Shown: piece by piece, positions 20,023 through 30,599 of the stretch
Layout: each line of letters starts with the position of its first letter
How positions within the stretch are numbered: position 1 is the first letter of the stretch
From: Diplonema japonicum
Taxonomy: Eukaryota; Euglenozoa; Diplonemea; Diplonemida; Diplonemidae
Assembly: GCA_964019335.1 (NCBI GenBank)
Contig: OZ025648.1
Location: 124,001 to 188,000, forward strand
Length of the DNA stretch: 64,000 nt
Direction of reading: 5' to 3'
Program-made: the position numbers and the translations under genes
The notes under the pieces: generated by a model
What the model saw: the letters and a program-made list of their open reading frames with translations, nothing else
Databases searched by the model: none
Told to the model about the DNA's origin: nothing

Positions 20023-22983
20023 TCAATTTGCAGTTGACTCCTCTAGCTCCTGCGCGATCTCAGAAAGCTCGACGGTGTACGACTCGCTAGGTCCCTTGCT
20101 CGCCCGAGCGTACAAGTACCAGACCACAAGTGCCAGGATATGCAAAAGGACGATGTAAATGGAGATAAATACGAGCTGGATGGAGTTCTGATCGATGTTC
20201 GTCGTGACCTGCGGGGCGGGGTGCAGTGCACTTATCAGGACATGGAAGACCTCTGTGTTTTCCTGTCCAGGTCGCAGCAGCTGAGACCCCTTCCCGTTGG
20301 CGTAGACCATGACATCTGATGCAGTGTGCACAGATGATTTGAGTGCCTCGTGGTGTGTGCTGTCTCCAATGTTGTCCTGTAGCTTGATTCCTTTTAGCGT
20401 CGCGAGGTCGTCGTCCCTTCCTAGCCACCCGGGGTTAAGGTCCTTTGCCTTAAAGTCCTCCTTGTAACTGGGGTGGTTGGTATTAACACCTGCGAAGGTC
20501 CACTGTGCGCTGTCCCAGTTGTGCACGTGTAGATTGTTGTCAGCCTCCCAGTCAGGCCATCCAGCTTTCCCGTACATCTTGATGCCCTCTCTGAGGTTGT
20601 CCATTGGCTCGTCAGTGTCCACAGTGCCGTAAACGTCATAGCCACCTGTGGCGTGATCACTCGTTACCACTATTAAAGTGTCTTCGCTCAGACCACGCTT
20701 CTCTAGCCATTCCTGCACTTTGATAATGGTTTCCTGCATCTCAAGCGTGTCTCCTATCATCCTAGTGTAGTCACACGCATGCGCCATCTTGTCAATACTG
20801 GCTGCTTCTACCATCAGGTAGAAGCTGTCCCCTTCTTTCTTGTGAAGAACATCCAAAGCTGCCGTTGCCATTTCGGGCAGCCCCGGCTGTGTGTTCTCAG
20901 GGTCTGCCTGCCTGTCCTTTGATGTCGCCAGGTGCTTCTCTGCGAAGACTCCTAACACCTTATTGTCTTCCTTTGCTACAGACAACTCTTCAGAAGTGTT
21001 GCACACAGTATACCCTAAGGTCTCAAACTGCGGCAAGTGCCGTCCGAGCACTTCAAGGCCGCCACCTAAAAGCACGTCGGCTTGGAACTCCAAAGCCTGC
21101 TGCGCGAGGATCTCAGACTCAGAACGGGACGAGCAGTGACCCCACACGCCAGCAGGCGTTGCGTCCAACAACGAAGCAGTCGTCACAACACCTATCTTCA
21201 TGTTGAACACGCGCCTGACGTACTCTGCTGTTGTCTCGACTGCTGGGTTGTCAGTGAAGTCAGGGGTCGAATCAGGGTACACACCAGTCGCCCCATTGAC
21301 AGTCTTGTGCCCCGTGTTTAGTGCGCTGGCAGAAGCAGCACTGTCCGTGACAATCGATTCGATGGACTTCGTGAAGCAAGTACCTGCATGGTCGAACTTG
21401 TCAGTAGCTAGCTCCCTCCGTGCCACTATCCTTGTCGCCGTCAGCATGGGGAGGGACATCCCATCACCAATCATGAGGATGATATTCTTAGCCCCGTGTC
21501 CCTTTACCTTGTGCACCGTCAGGACTGACGTTGCGCTGCGCATTCCAGACACAGCCGCCAGCGTGGTGTTTGCCTTGATGCTACAGTTTCGCCAAATGTA
21601 ATGAAGGTACTCTTCTGAAGACGTGGTCGCCTTCCCTTTGCAGATGCTTGCAACGTCGGCACCGTTTGCAGTGACTGCAACTTCCGTCAACGCAGCACCC
21701 GGCAGGCCCCTTGGCACAGTCACCCCAACGTCGAACAGCACGCCAGGGAAAATTTTTCCTGTTGCTGGGTATAGCGTCACAGACGACCTAGCCGGCTGCC
21801 ACACGGTCCCGACCCATTGCGCCTTGTCTCCGGAGCGCTTCAAAACAGGCTTGAAGACATCTACTGTGCCGTTGTTAGGAGCAGGCTTCAGATCGAGCAG
21901 CTTACACATCAACGGGTAAAGGTTTACACCAACGAACGGCTCCTTAATGACACCACCGCTTCTGAAGTCGGGCCCCTGTGCAAAAAAAATGGCACGCTGC
22001 GAGATGTCAGTCGAGTTGTACCCGTGCTGGCCGCAACAGACAGAGATTTGATCGCTAGAAGTTTTGATGGACCAGCCTTCCTTTGCGATAATGAGGACGT
22101 CACCGACTCTAGGGGAGTTGGCGATGTGCCAGGATGCAGGTATGTCGGACTTTTTATAAACATCGAGGTGTGGGTGCTGGGCAAGGGCGGTGTAGATGGC
22201 TTCAGTGTTGTTGGTGAAGAGTTGCATGAAGGGACTGTGCCCGCTGATGACCACAGAGGAGGTATCGATGAGTTCGTAGAGGGGGACAACCATGGCTTCG
22301 CTGGTGGTGCTCATACCGTGGTCCGACACGATGAGGAGGTTGGCGTTGTACCTTGTGGCAATTCCGACAAGGCTCTCGATGGTGGCATCCATGCTCTTCA
22401 CGATGGCGGCCACCTGTGTGGAGTTGGGCCCGAACCCGTGCCCCGTGGAGTCGGGCTCCTTGAAGTACGCCATCACAAGCTCAGCGGGCATGTCCTGCCC
22501 CAGCTTGCCTTCAATATATGCAAGTTGTGACGCTTGCGTTGCGCTGTGGTTGTAAGGTAGCACATATGTCGGCTCATGGGCAAAGGACGCCTCGCTCCCT
22601 GGCCAGTAGCTTACAGCAGTAAGCATGCCTTGCTTCTCTGCTGTCTCCCATATTGGCTCCCCTTTAAACCACCCTGTCGATCCTGGCGTTTTCAGGATAC
22701 CAAAATCTTCATTCGTCTCTGAATCATGCATGTGGTTCCCCACAATCCCGTTGTTCTCCGGCCACAGCCCCGTAGCCATGAGGTAGTGGCTCGGAAACGT
22801 CTTCGGGGGAATCGGGGGGAACATCCCTTGGCTTGCCCACCCACCTTGTTTCTTCATCACATCAAAGCCCCTCCCTTCCTCTCTGTCCCAGTCCACATAC
22901 TCCCTTCTGTATCCATCGAAAGACACCACAATGAGAGGTGATCTACTCACTGCGCCCGATAACAGTACAACAAGGACGAGCAT
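20023..22983 (-). CDS. Nucleotide pyrophosphatase/phosphodiesterase fused to alkaline phosphatase, membrane-anchored
   Basis: 986 residues from the ATG at 22983 (six nucleotides after CTTCCCAG). A signal peptide (MLVLVVLLSGAVS) leads into an NPP domain (~15-400): metal site SFDGYRR, nucleophile region PPKTFPSHYLMATGLWPENN, VSDHGM and the late CCGQHGYN. A linker domain (~410-505) follows. A second, complete alkaline phosphatase domain (~510-890) has MIGDGMSLPML, the nucleophile motif IVTDSAASASALNTGHKT, and VVTSDHATGGYD. Near the C terminus a single transmembrane helix (LVFISIYIVLLHILALVVWY, about 945-965) precedes a short cytosolic tail. Both halves belong to the alkaline phosphatase superfamily but to different families. 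Topology predicts both active sites outside the cell or in a lumen, suited to stepwise release of phosphate from nucleotides or phosphodiesters. No intron is visible. Confidence 0.92.
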   Translation of the reverse strand: MLVLVVLLSGAVSRSPLIVVSFDGYRREYVDWDREEGRGFDVMKKQGGWASQGMFPPIPPKTFPSHYLMATGLWPENNGIVGNHMHDSETNEDFGILKTPGSTGWFKGEPIWETAEKQGMLTAVSYWPGSEASFAHEPTYVLPYNHSATQASQLAYIEGKLGQDMPAELVMAYFKEPDSTGHGFGPNSTQVAAIVKSMDATIESLVGIATRYNANLLIVSDHGMSTTSEAMVVPLYELIDTSSVVISGHSPFMQLFTNNTEAIYTALAQHPHLDVYKKSDIPASWHIANSPRVGDVLIIAKEGWSIKTSSDQISVCCGQHGYNSTDISQRAIFFAQGPDFRSGGVIKEPFVGVNLYPLMCKLLDLKPAPNNGTVDVFKPVLKRSGDKAQWVGTVWQPARSSVTLYPATGKIFPGVLFDVGVTVPRGLPGAALTEVAVTANGADVASICKGKATTSSEEYLHYIWRNCSIKANTTLAAVSGMRSATSVLTVHKVKGHGAKNIILMIGDGMSLPMLTATRIVARRELATDKFDHAGTCFTKSIESIVTDSAASASALNTGHKTVNGATGVYPDSTPDFTDNPAVETTAEYVRRVFNMKIGVVTTASLLDATPAGVWGHCSSRSESEILAQQALEFQADVLLGGGLEVLGRHLPQFETLGYTVCNTSEELSVAKEDNKVLGVFAEKHLATSKDRQADPENTQPGLPEMATAALDVLHKKEGDSFYLMVEAASIDKMAHACDYTRMIGDTLEMQETIIKVQEWLEKRGLSEDTLIVVTSDHATGGYDVYGTVDTDEPMDNLREGIKMYGKAGWPDWEADNNLHVHNWDSAQWTFAGVNTNHPSYKEDFKAKDLNPGWLGRDDDLATLKGIKLQDNIGDSTHHEALKSSVHTASDVMVYANGKGSQLLRPGQENTEVFHVLISALHPAPQVTTNIDQNSIQLVFISIYIVLLHILALVVWYLYARASKGPSESYTVELSEIAQELEESTAN

Positions 22984-23228
22984 TGTTCCCTGGGAAGCGA
23001 GGGGTGATTTTATTTGTACGAGGGATGTTGGAAGGGAAAAAAAACGAGGGAAGACCCATATTTCTGTAAGAAACCCTGTTTTTTCTTTTCTTTTCTTTTT
23101 CTTTCTTTCTTTCTCTTTTCTCCCCCCCCCCCCCCCCTTTTTCATTCTTTTTCCATTACCCTTCTAACAGACGTCATTATCTACCTCGGTGGTTGTACAG
23201 TTTTTTTTTTTTTCTTTTTTCTTTTCGT

Positions 23229-23260
<32 letters not shown>

Positions 23261-23272
23261 CCTGTCTCTTTT

Positions 23273-23967
23273 CTAGGATCCGGCAAGAAGTGCTTGCAGG
23301 GCGACCTCTTCGCTCCCTTCGCACGCCTCGACTGCTCTTACTATGTTGTCCATGTCAAAGCCCATTCCTTTAAAGCGCTCGATGAGGATCTCAGGAGAAG
23401 CCTTTTGGTTGTCGGGGTTCACAAGAGATTCAGCGGCTTCTGTGAGGCTCATGCCTTTGACAATAATCTGCATATTTTATTAGCAAAGTCAAAGGGGTGT
23501 CAACATACCGCTTCCCGCACAGACTCCTCACCAAAGCCCATCCCGATCAATTCCTGGATAATGTCCTCTTGACTCATGTTGCTTTCGTCCGCGAATTTTG
23601 CCTTGGGTGGTGTTCAAAAAAAAAAATCTGGCCATACCGATGCAACAATAGTCTCCGGCTTTAACTTAAAAACCCCTTTCCCAGCACTGTTCTTGAACCT
23701 CCCGATTAGATCTGCACTTTGCTTAAACCCGTTATAAGTAGTCCCCGCGCGGGTCAGTTTGAAGTCGTAAGGAGGACTGGGGTTAAATGTACCGGTGATG
23801 TCAATACACCCGGAGTCATGGTCCTCCAGCGACCCCGTGACTGTTTTGTCCTCCGGGTTAAAATTCAGCACAGCGAGCAGAGGCACCGTCTCCTTGTCAG
23901 TATTCGTCACTGTCCCCCGGTACGTCCCCGACGCGAAATGCTTGTTGTCATAGTTTAGTTCGTTCAT
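23273..23967 (-). CDS. Beta-domain protein with two C-terminal UBA domains
   Basis: Three exons: 23967-23638, 23601-23509 and 23467-23273, 205 residues. Introns of 36 nt (GTATGG...CCAAG) and 41 nt (GTATGT...TGCAG) are both in phase 0. Unspliced, the locus looks like two or three separate short ORFs. Splicing joins them without disturbing either domain. Residues 1-110 are beta-rich (ASGTYRGTVTNTDKETVPLL ... GSLEDHDSGCIDITGTF). Two UBA domains follow, at about 119-160 (IIQELIGMGFGEESVREA) and 168-205 (LIERFKGMGFDMDNIVRAVE), each with the MGF loop that contacts ubiquitin. The tandem UBA suggests a polyubiquitin or shuttle adaptor; the N-terminal domain is unknown. Confidence 0.85.
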
Positions 23968-24119
23968 TGTGCCCTTTTCTTTTTTAATAAAAAACGGGGG
24001 TTCTTGGAGGAGAAGAAAAAAGAAGAATCGTTTGCGTCTTCACTACAGAAAAGATGATAACCAGATGAAGAAAGATTTTTTTATGTGGTACGGGGTAAGG
24101 GGGGAGGGAAATGATCCAA

Positions 24120-24726
24120 TCACCATTGCCTCTGCCTCTTTGCATCGTAGTACCCAGAGCCCGACGACCCTGTCTTTGAATAACGCGGGGAATACTTCAT
24201 AGCCTCCCGACCTCGTTTGTTGCACTCACGAGCGAAGTGGCCGTTCTTGCCACACCAACCACACTTACCATCGGGGATCTGTGAGGATGCGTGGGTTTGA
24301 AAGAAAAAAAAAAGAAGAAGAAGGAAAGCCACATACTCCATCATCGTGGTACTGCACGAATAGGTCGTCCCCTCTGTTGACCTTCTTCCCCTTCTCTGAA
24401 GTAGCCCCCATCACGTCAAATCCGACCATTGTTTTCGCCCATTTTTTATCCGTGAATTCAATCCACCCGAACCCCGCAAACTTAAGTTCTTCCTTATGCA
24501 CTGCCCATGTGATCCCATCTTCCGCCACTGCCGCCCACCCTTCCTCCCCCAGCAGCTCCCTCACGCTCAGATCATTGAACTCCTCGTTACAATTCGACAC
24601 CTTCACCAACAGCCCTTCTTCTTTTTGCTCCACCTCGTATTCCTCCTCTTCCTCCTCGGGTACGTACCTCGGCTTCTGACCCGTTGCCTTCTTCTGCTCT
24701 TCCCCTGTGCTCTTCACCTTCTTCAT
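24120..24726 (-). CDS. RNA-binding protein, RRM plus CCHC zinc knuckle
   Basis: Exons 24726-24337 and 24278-24120, 182 residues. The 58-nt intron (GTATGTGGC...CTCACAG) has a classical pyrimidine tract. After a Lys/Glu-rich N terminus comes an RRM-like domain (about 38-128) with RNP2-like LLVKVSNCNEE and RNP1-like FAGFGWIEFTDKKWA. The second exon adds a CCHC knuckle (CGWCGKNGHFAREC) and an Arg/Ser/Gly/Tyr-rich tail. The architecture matches SR-type splicing factors and trypanosomatid RRM/CCHC proteins. A role in splicing or mRNA handling is inferred. The start ATG follows AATCCAG by about ten nucleotides. Confidence 0.85.
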
Positions 24727-24816
24727 TTTCTTTTCTTCCCTTCTGGATTGAATTTGCAATATTGAAATCAAAAGAAAAGAAAAGGAATATTCTATAATAA
24801 GCAAGTCTAAAGGTTT

Positions 24817-26585
24817 CTACGAGGGGAGGGGTGGAGGGGTTAAGAAAGAACGTACTTCATTGAACGGCGTGGGGAGAGATGCTGGTCTTGGAGACCTTGC
24901 TTGCTGTGAGATGCTGCTTGATTGAACATAAACATACTTGTGCCTTATGGGTGTGAGGGAGTGCGAGAGTCGTTGAGGGGAACCACCGCGGCGACTTTGG
25001 GTGGAGAGTAAAGGCTGCGAGAACTTCCCTTTGGACAGGCCTGCTGCTGCTGCTCGGCAACTGAAGGCTGATGTCATTACTCCTTCTGCGAGGCTCTTCA
25101 GCTTGATGAGGCGGTACTGCTTGGATGATGCAGGATAGAGACACATACCTCGTTGTCAATAAGCCGCACCGCCTCCTCGTCAACAGGAGGCACACGAGGC
25201 TTGCTGTGCTGCCTGAGTTTAGGCTTTACTTTCGGCTGGTGTAATGGTGTGGGTGTAGATGTCTGAACAGGCTCAGCAACCTCACGTGCTGGAGTAGAAG
25301 CGAGAGGCGCAGGGGGTACAGGCGTTACGCTAATACTCCGCATTGCTGCTTCCTTTGCTTGTATCACAAAGGATGATGTCCCCAGCGTGAAGTGCGCCGC
25401 AAGGGCTGAAAGTTCTGTGTGCTCGTCAGCCACAATACATTGCCGGTCAAAGGTCTCGATTTTCAGTAGATGGGCAGCCTTTCCAGGGTGAAGCACACTA
25501 TCGTAAAGTGCTGAAGCATCCATCGCTTGGTCCCGCCAGGTTTCGCGCTCGTCTGTGACCACACGCAGCCTGGCCCTTGCGTCTTCGATCTGCTTCTCGA
25601 GGTTCCGTATCTTCTCTTCAGCTTCTTCTCTCTCTTCTCTGTTTCTCTCAGTTTCTTCTTGCAACCCCTTCACAACCACTTCAGGAGCGCACGGGCTCAC
25701 TTCGTTGCACTCCATGAGGTCTTTTAATACGGGCGATTGAGCTATCTCCGTCTCGGGGCTGAACCTTCCCGAGGGGCCTATGATGTCCCCTCTCTTCCAC
25801 ACCACTCTGGGACTGCCCTTTGTTGGTGATGGGCTCGACATGATGGTGGTGTTACCATCTGAGCGGCATTCACCGATCAACACAGGGAGGGGCTTCATGC
25901 AGCACTCCCAGTAGAGAGAGAAGAGAGTAGTGTGCAGGTGGTGGCGGTGGTCAAGGGACTGGCAGGTCACGATGAGCGGGTCGATGAGGGACAAGCCGTG
26001 GAGGAGGAAAGTGAGCCCGTTTGGGTCCCATAGGATGGATTCAACTTCTTGGATGAGGACGTTGTGCAGGGAGAGGCCATCGTGGGAGAAGAAGAGCAGG
26101 GAGAGGGAGGTGAGAACAGCGATGGCAGGAGTATCATGCAGGGTGCACTCCGCTGACCACTCGACGGTGCTTTGGCCTGACGAAAGGAGCTGGTTTTTCA
26201 GAACGTGAGCAGCGTTGGCATGGTCGTAGTCTTTGCAGGATACGAGACCGACAGCAGTGGACCGCTGCAGATCACCGAGAGTTGTTATGCTTGGAACAAT
26301 GCGGGGGTCACCCAGGGTAGGGTTGTACAGCTTGCACATTTTAAGGAGGCCTTCGGCCAACTCTTCCGCCATTTCTGTATCTTGTGCCTGCAGCATGATC
26401 AACTCGTTGTCCTCAAGACGCAGTCCAAGAACGTCCCCCGCAAGCACCATGACCTCTATTGTACCTATCTTTATCATTTTAATACCAGCATCTAACCAAC
26501 CATTTCCGTACACCGCCCACACCTCTGTGCTTGTGCCCTCCTTTACAGTCGCATCACCCTTGGCTGCCGCGACAACGTCGTTCAT
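24817..26585 (-). CDS. Coiled-coil protein of unknown function
   Basis: Exons 26585-25149 and 25116-24817, about 578 residues. The intron is 32 nt (GTATGTGTC...AAGCAG), or 29 nt if the alternative CCAAG is used, which adds one Gln. The start is preceded by a strong acceptor (TTCTTTCTTTTTCTTTTAG) about 27 nt upstream. The N-terminal half (1-260) is an alpha/beta globular region with hydrophobic strands (WAVYGNGWLDAGIKMIKIGT, VMVLAGDVLGLRLEDNELIM). A coiled coil spans about 305-350 (GLQEETERNREEREEAEEKI), followed by a Pro/Ser-rich tail that continues in the second exon. No family is recognised. Confidence 0.75.
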
Positions 26586-27011
26586 CTCCTAGATAACGAA
26601 TTTTTGTTTTTTTTCTAAAAGAAAAAGAAAGAATCAGAAGTGAAATAGGAGAGAAAATAAAAAAAAAGAGAGGGGTGGGAAGAAAGTAGGAAGAGGGGGG
26701 AGAAAAAGGAAAAACTAAAGAAAACTGTTTTAAAAGTAGTCCTTTTTTTTTGAGCAACGAGTTTCGCCTTTCTTTCCCCCCCTCTCACCTGCGGCCATGG
26801 CTCTCGATAAGACAGGTAGCTAGATCCTCTTTCTTCGTTTTTTACTTGTCTTTTTCTCCTCTACATCTTACGCTACCCTTTCTAGAAAAAAAAAATTGCT
26901 CCTTGTTCTTGTACTCTAGAATAAAAGAAACAGAAAAAGAGAAAAAAGAAGAAAAAACAGGGGGAAACTTTGTGACACTTAAAATTTTTATTCCATTCGA
27001 AGAGAGAATGG

Positions 27012-27048
<37 letters not shown>

Positions 27049-28017
27049 GAACTCCTCTTTCCACGAAGAGGGGAACGGTAACTCCTGCTTTTGTTGAAGC
27101 TTCACTCTTCTCTTTTTCTTTTTATTTGTCTTTTGCTCTTTTTTTTTTTCTTGCTCCCTGTCCTCCCTGATTTGAAAACTTCTCAAGATGGTGGGCATGA
27201 TATGAGTCAAACGAAAAAAAGGGGTAAAGTAAAGTTCATTGAAAGGAAATAAAAACCTAATGGGGGGGAGTTGTGTGGTGGAGGGCAATCTTTCGCTAAT
27301 ATCCTGTAGGAAGGATATGGGGGAAAAAATCTAAGAGAGGTGGATTAATAAAGTACTGGAAACTGAAACTTGAAACAAGGGGAGATATTGCCGGGCCATC
27401 TCAGACCTCCAAGGTGCCGGGGAAAGCCCCTCCGTGCCCTTTTGCTGTTAAATAAAATAACTCTTGTTCCGTCGTGTTTCATCGAATCTCGGTTTGCAGC
27501 TATCAAAAATAAAAGAAAAATTGAGGGACTAGCAATGGGGTTGGGGCCTTACACCTTCCTTCATCTCTTTGGAACAATTTCCTTCGCCCGACGAAAAATA
27601 TGTCCGCATGAAAGAAAAGGGTAAAAGAGAAAGCCACCAGGGGAGGGGCAATAAGTGGGGTACCTTATAAACAATAGTCGCCGTTTTCTACTACAGAAAG
27701 GAAGGAAAGCTTTCTATTCTATCTATGGTCAATGCCGAGGGCAGTGATGTTGGGACGGTCGCTTAAATAGAGTGTGCTCTCGCCGGTGCGGAATCGTATT
27801 CATCATCGGCATCCTGTAAGTTGAAGTTCAAAATGTTTAAAAAAGAAAATGGCTGCTGGGCTATTCCTGTTCACGAGCCACAACACGCCAGTTTCTGTAG
27901 TCTCCGGCAGTGGTTGTAAGAAAAGAAAAGATACAGTGGTGCCCAAAATGTCAATAAATGACGCTCCTGAAGGAAATCAAACCACCAAGTAATGAGGTAC
28001 TACTTTATAATAGATCG
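26586..28017. other. Spacer without recognised genes
   Basis: Homopolymer and purine-rich to about 27250, then more mixed sequence to 28017. A compact GC-richer stretch at 27380-27445 could be part of an RNA gene or a repeat, but I cannot identify it. Confidence 0.4.
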
Positions 28018-28734
28018 GAAAATATTTTCGTCCTGCCAATTGAAGGGGTCCCGCTGGGGGGCGGCAGATCGACGACCACGCCCCCTCTCCTGGTCTCCCG
28101 CGCATACAGCCGAGGAGACACCTTCCACATCACTTGTACGGCGTCCTCCCTTCCTTGATCCCTTCCTTACTTGAACGGATGTCGGCCAGGGACCTGCTGG
28201 GGCTGCTTGGGCTGGTTGAGACGAACCCCGGTCCACCTAAGAAGCTCCCACCCCCGAAGCCGAAGGGACTCAGGGTCCTGTCCGGTCACCAGAGGTCCCA
28301 GTTGAGAAAAACGACGAACTGGGGTCAAGGTCCCCGTCCGAGCCACGTAGGTCTACGCGGCTTGGAATTAAAGTAATTCAGCCCTCTTCGGCTGTTCCAA
28401 ACAGGTGCACGGGTTGGCGGAGTCCACAGCTCCATCTGATTGCAGAAGAACTGGTCTTCGCCCTCCCTGTAATATTTCCATGCTTCCCTTCGCCTTTCCC
28501 CTTCCCAGGTGTTGCTCCCCCATGGTGGCACCTATTGGTATTTTGAAGGGAAAAATATTCTCGGTACGTATGGATAGTTTAGCGGAAGTTTCAAGGTTAT
28601 CACATTCCTTTCCTTTCCCCCTTTCGTTAGATACAGGGAGACCCTTGGTCCACCTGTTCTGTCCCCCCCCCAGCCTTTGCTTCGCACGTCAGTGGTTCAT
28701 TTATTATTATTTATTATTTGAAAAATATTTTCGT
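28018..28734 (+). mobile_element. Stacked retroelement insertions upstream of tRNA-Val
   Basis: The target word GAAAATATTTTCGT occurs at 28018-28031, in a degenerate copy near 28550-28564 and again at 28720-28734, one nucleotide from the tRNA-Val gene. Segment 28032-28549 is a deleted LINE-A derivative on the + strand. It holds the end of ORF1, the inter-ORF region and the start of ORF2 including the 2A-like motif (ATG at 28179), then jumps to the LINE-A 3' end (CTATTGGTATTTTG). Segment 28565-28719 is a second element with an ATT-repeat tail. Confidence 0.75.
28179..28376 (+). pseudogene. Truncated LINE-A ORF2 with 2A-like N terminus
   Basis: The first ~30 residues match the ORF2 start of the full-length LINE-A (MSARDLLGLLGLVETNPGP, then KKLPPP.PKGL). 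After that the frame runs into unrelated sequence because the body of ORF2 is deleted. The 2A-like motif is unchanged between the two copies while neighbouring residues differ. Confidence 0.8.
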
Positions 28735-28735
28735 A

Positions 28736-28808
28736 GCTCGTGTCGTCTAGTGGTTAGGACGCTCGCCTTACACGCGAGAGATCGTCGGTTCAATCCCGGC
28801 CATGAGTA
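28736..28808 (+). tRNA. tRNA-Val (anticodon UAC)
   Basis: Full cloverleaf: acceptor GCTCGTG / CATGAGT (two G-U pairs), anticodon stem CTCGC / GCGAG with loop CTTACAC, T arm GTCGG-TTCAATC-CCGGC, discriminator A. No intron and no encoded CCA. It is the only cellular gene on the + strand that I can support. Confidence 0.92.
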
Positions 28809-28914
28809 CTTTTTTTCTTCCCCACAAACCGAAGAGTCAGAGTCCCCACTGCTGTATGTTTCCTCATCTTCTTCGTCGCTCTGTGAATGGTGTTCTGAAA
28901 TTCTTTTGAGTCTT

Positions 28915-30509
28915 TCATACCAATTCCTCAGGACCTTGAAACCCAAAGGAAGCACGCGTGGGTGCCTCGTCTCCCTCTTTGTATTCAAACCAGTCAGCAT
29001 AGTTCACGAGCATTTCCTGTGATTGTTGTATTTTTTGTTTGTTTGAATTTTTGTTGTTAAGCACCTGCGCCGTGGCACGTTGGTACGGGTCAGGGTGGAG
29101 CATGGGGAGAAGGAAGTTTGCAATTTCGTCGGCCTTTGTCCTCGTGAATTTGTATTTTTCGTGAAGCACCGATGACAGGCCCCAGTATTTCAAGCTGTTT
29201 TGTTTTTGTTTTATTTTATTTTGTTTTTGCAAGCGGTATACTTGGTGATGTGTCGCAACTCCCCGTGTCTTGTGAGGTACTTCTCCCTGAACTTACCGTT
29301 CCCGCGGGACATTCTTGGGGGAAGTGGGCCCAGGAGTTCAATCATAAGCGCAAGGTGGTCTTCGTCTCTGTCGAAGTTGTCACCGGTACGGGGGTCGAAG
29401 AGGAACTCGCCAGTGAGCAGCTCGAAAATAACACAAGCACATGACCAAATGTCAATGGGCGTGCTGTAGCCCTCTCCCAAGATTACCTCAGGCGACCTGT
29501 ATTGCCTGGTTTGCACCTCGTCTGTGAACTGCTTGTATACCCAGCACCCGTTGCCAAAGTCAGCCAGCACCACCTCTTTTCTACGCTGCTCTTCGTACTC
29601 CGGGTCCTCATCAGAGATCTCGTCGTCGTCGACAGGTACGGGCTTCACCGACTGTTCAGGCTGCACCACTTCTTCTTCTTCATCGTCATTCTTTGCTTTG
29701 CTCAGTTTCTTCTTCAGTCTCTTCTTCTGCGCTTTGCTCAACATTGAGGGGTCTTTTTCTGTCAGCAACAGCTGTTTCTCCAAAGGCGGAGGTGTGTACT
29801 TCTCGCATATGCGGCGTATCTTCTTCACAGGATTTGCAAGCAGCACGTTCTCTGGCTTCAGGTCGGTGTGGATAATCTGCAATTCTCTATGCAGGTAATC
29901 AAGACCTATCAGCATCTGCTTTGCAATAGGCTTAATAAGCCTGATTGGGATGCCCTTGTAGCTGTACTTTGTGATGAGCGAGAGCAAGTTCTCGCCGAGG
30001 ACTTTGAAGATCATGACTACGTGCTTGCCGTTAGGGCCCTTGTGCTCGAAGTAGTCGGTCATAGAACAGCAGCATTTTTCGGACAGTGGGTCGCCTTTCA
30101 TAATCTGATCGAGAAGCTTGATTTCGTCGAAGGCAGCCTCGCGGTAGTGCTCTGCGCCCTTCTGGACTTTCATCGCCTTGAAATCTTTGTCCACGTAGTC
30201 CCACACCAGCCACACGGTACTGAAGTAGCCCCACCCAAGTTTGTGTGCTGTTCTGTATCTCTGGTTGTAAATCTCCCCTTCGGCGACAGGGTGGTATCCA
30301 CCCTTCCTGTACTCCTCCTTCCGCTCTTCTTGCGTATCAGAGTAGTCCTCGTCAGTCCGTGAGTCGACGTCGTCGCTGTCATCGTCCTTCTTCTGCTGCT
30401 TCTTTCTCGTTTTCTCCCACGGTTTCGTGTTCCGTCCTTTGTTCTTCCTCGGCTTCCTTCTCCTCAAGGCCGCCGCGACACCCGACGACGCATCCTTCGG
30501 GATAGGCAT
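28915..30509 (-). CDS. SR-protein kinase (SRPK family)
   Basis: Exons 30509-29242, 29194-29065 and 29016-28915, 499 residues. Introns are 47 nt (GTATAC...AACAG) and 48 nt (GTGCTT...CACAG). The kinase domain begins at about residue 85 (RTAHKLGWGYFSTVWLVWD). The SRPK signature HTDLKPENVLL is followed by a ~90-residue charged insert, then DFGNGCW, QTRQYRSPEVILG and, across the first intron, HITNLKYWGLSSVLHEKYKF, all typical of SRPK. The N terminus is Lys/Arg/Asp-rich. SRPKs phosphorylate Arg-Ser repeats of splicing factors, and an RRM/CCHC protein with an Arg/Ser tail is encoded about 4 kb away. The ATG follows TTAACCAG by about 15 nt. Confidence 0.94.
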
Positions 30510-30599
30510 CTCTTGCTTTTCCTGGTTAATTGTTTTATTACGGCGAGGTTGCAAGAAGTGAAGGGGGGGGGAAAAGCGTAAATGAAAACTCTTTTTTTT

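Noticed and set aside
20865-22555. Several + strand ORFs opposite the NPP-phosphatase gene
   Set aside because: Shadow frames of a strongly supported minus-strand gene.
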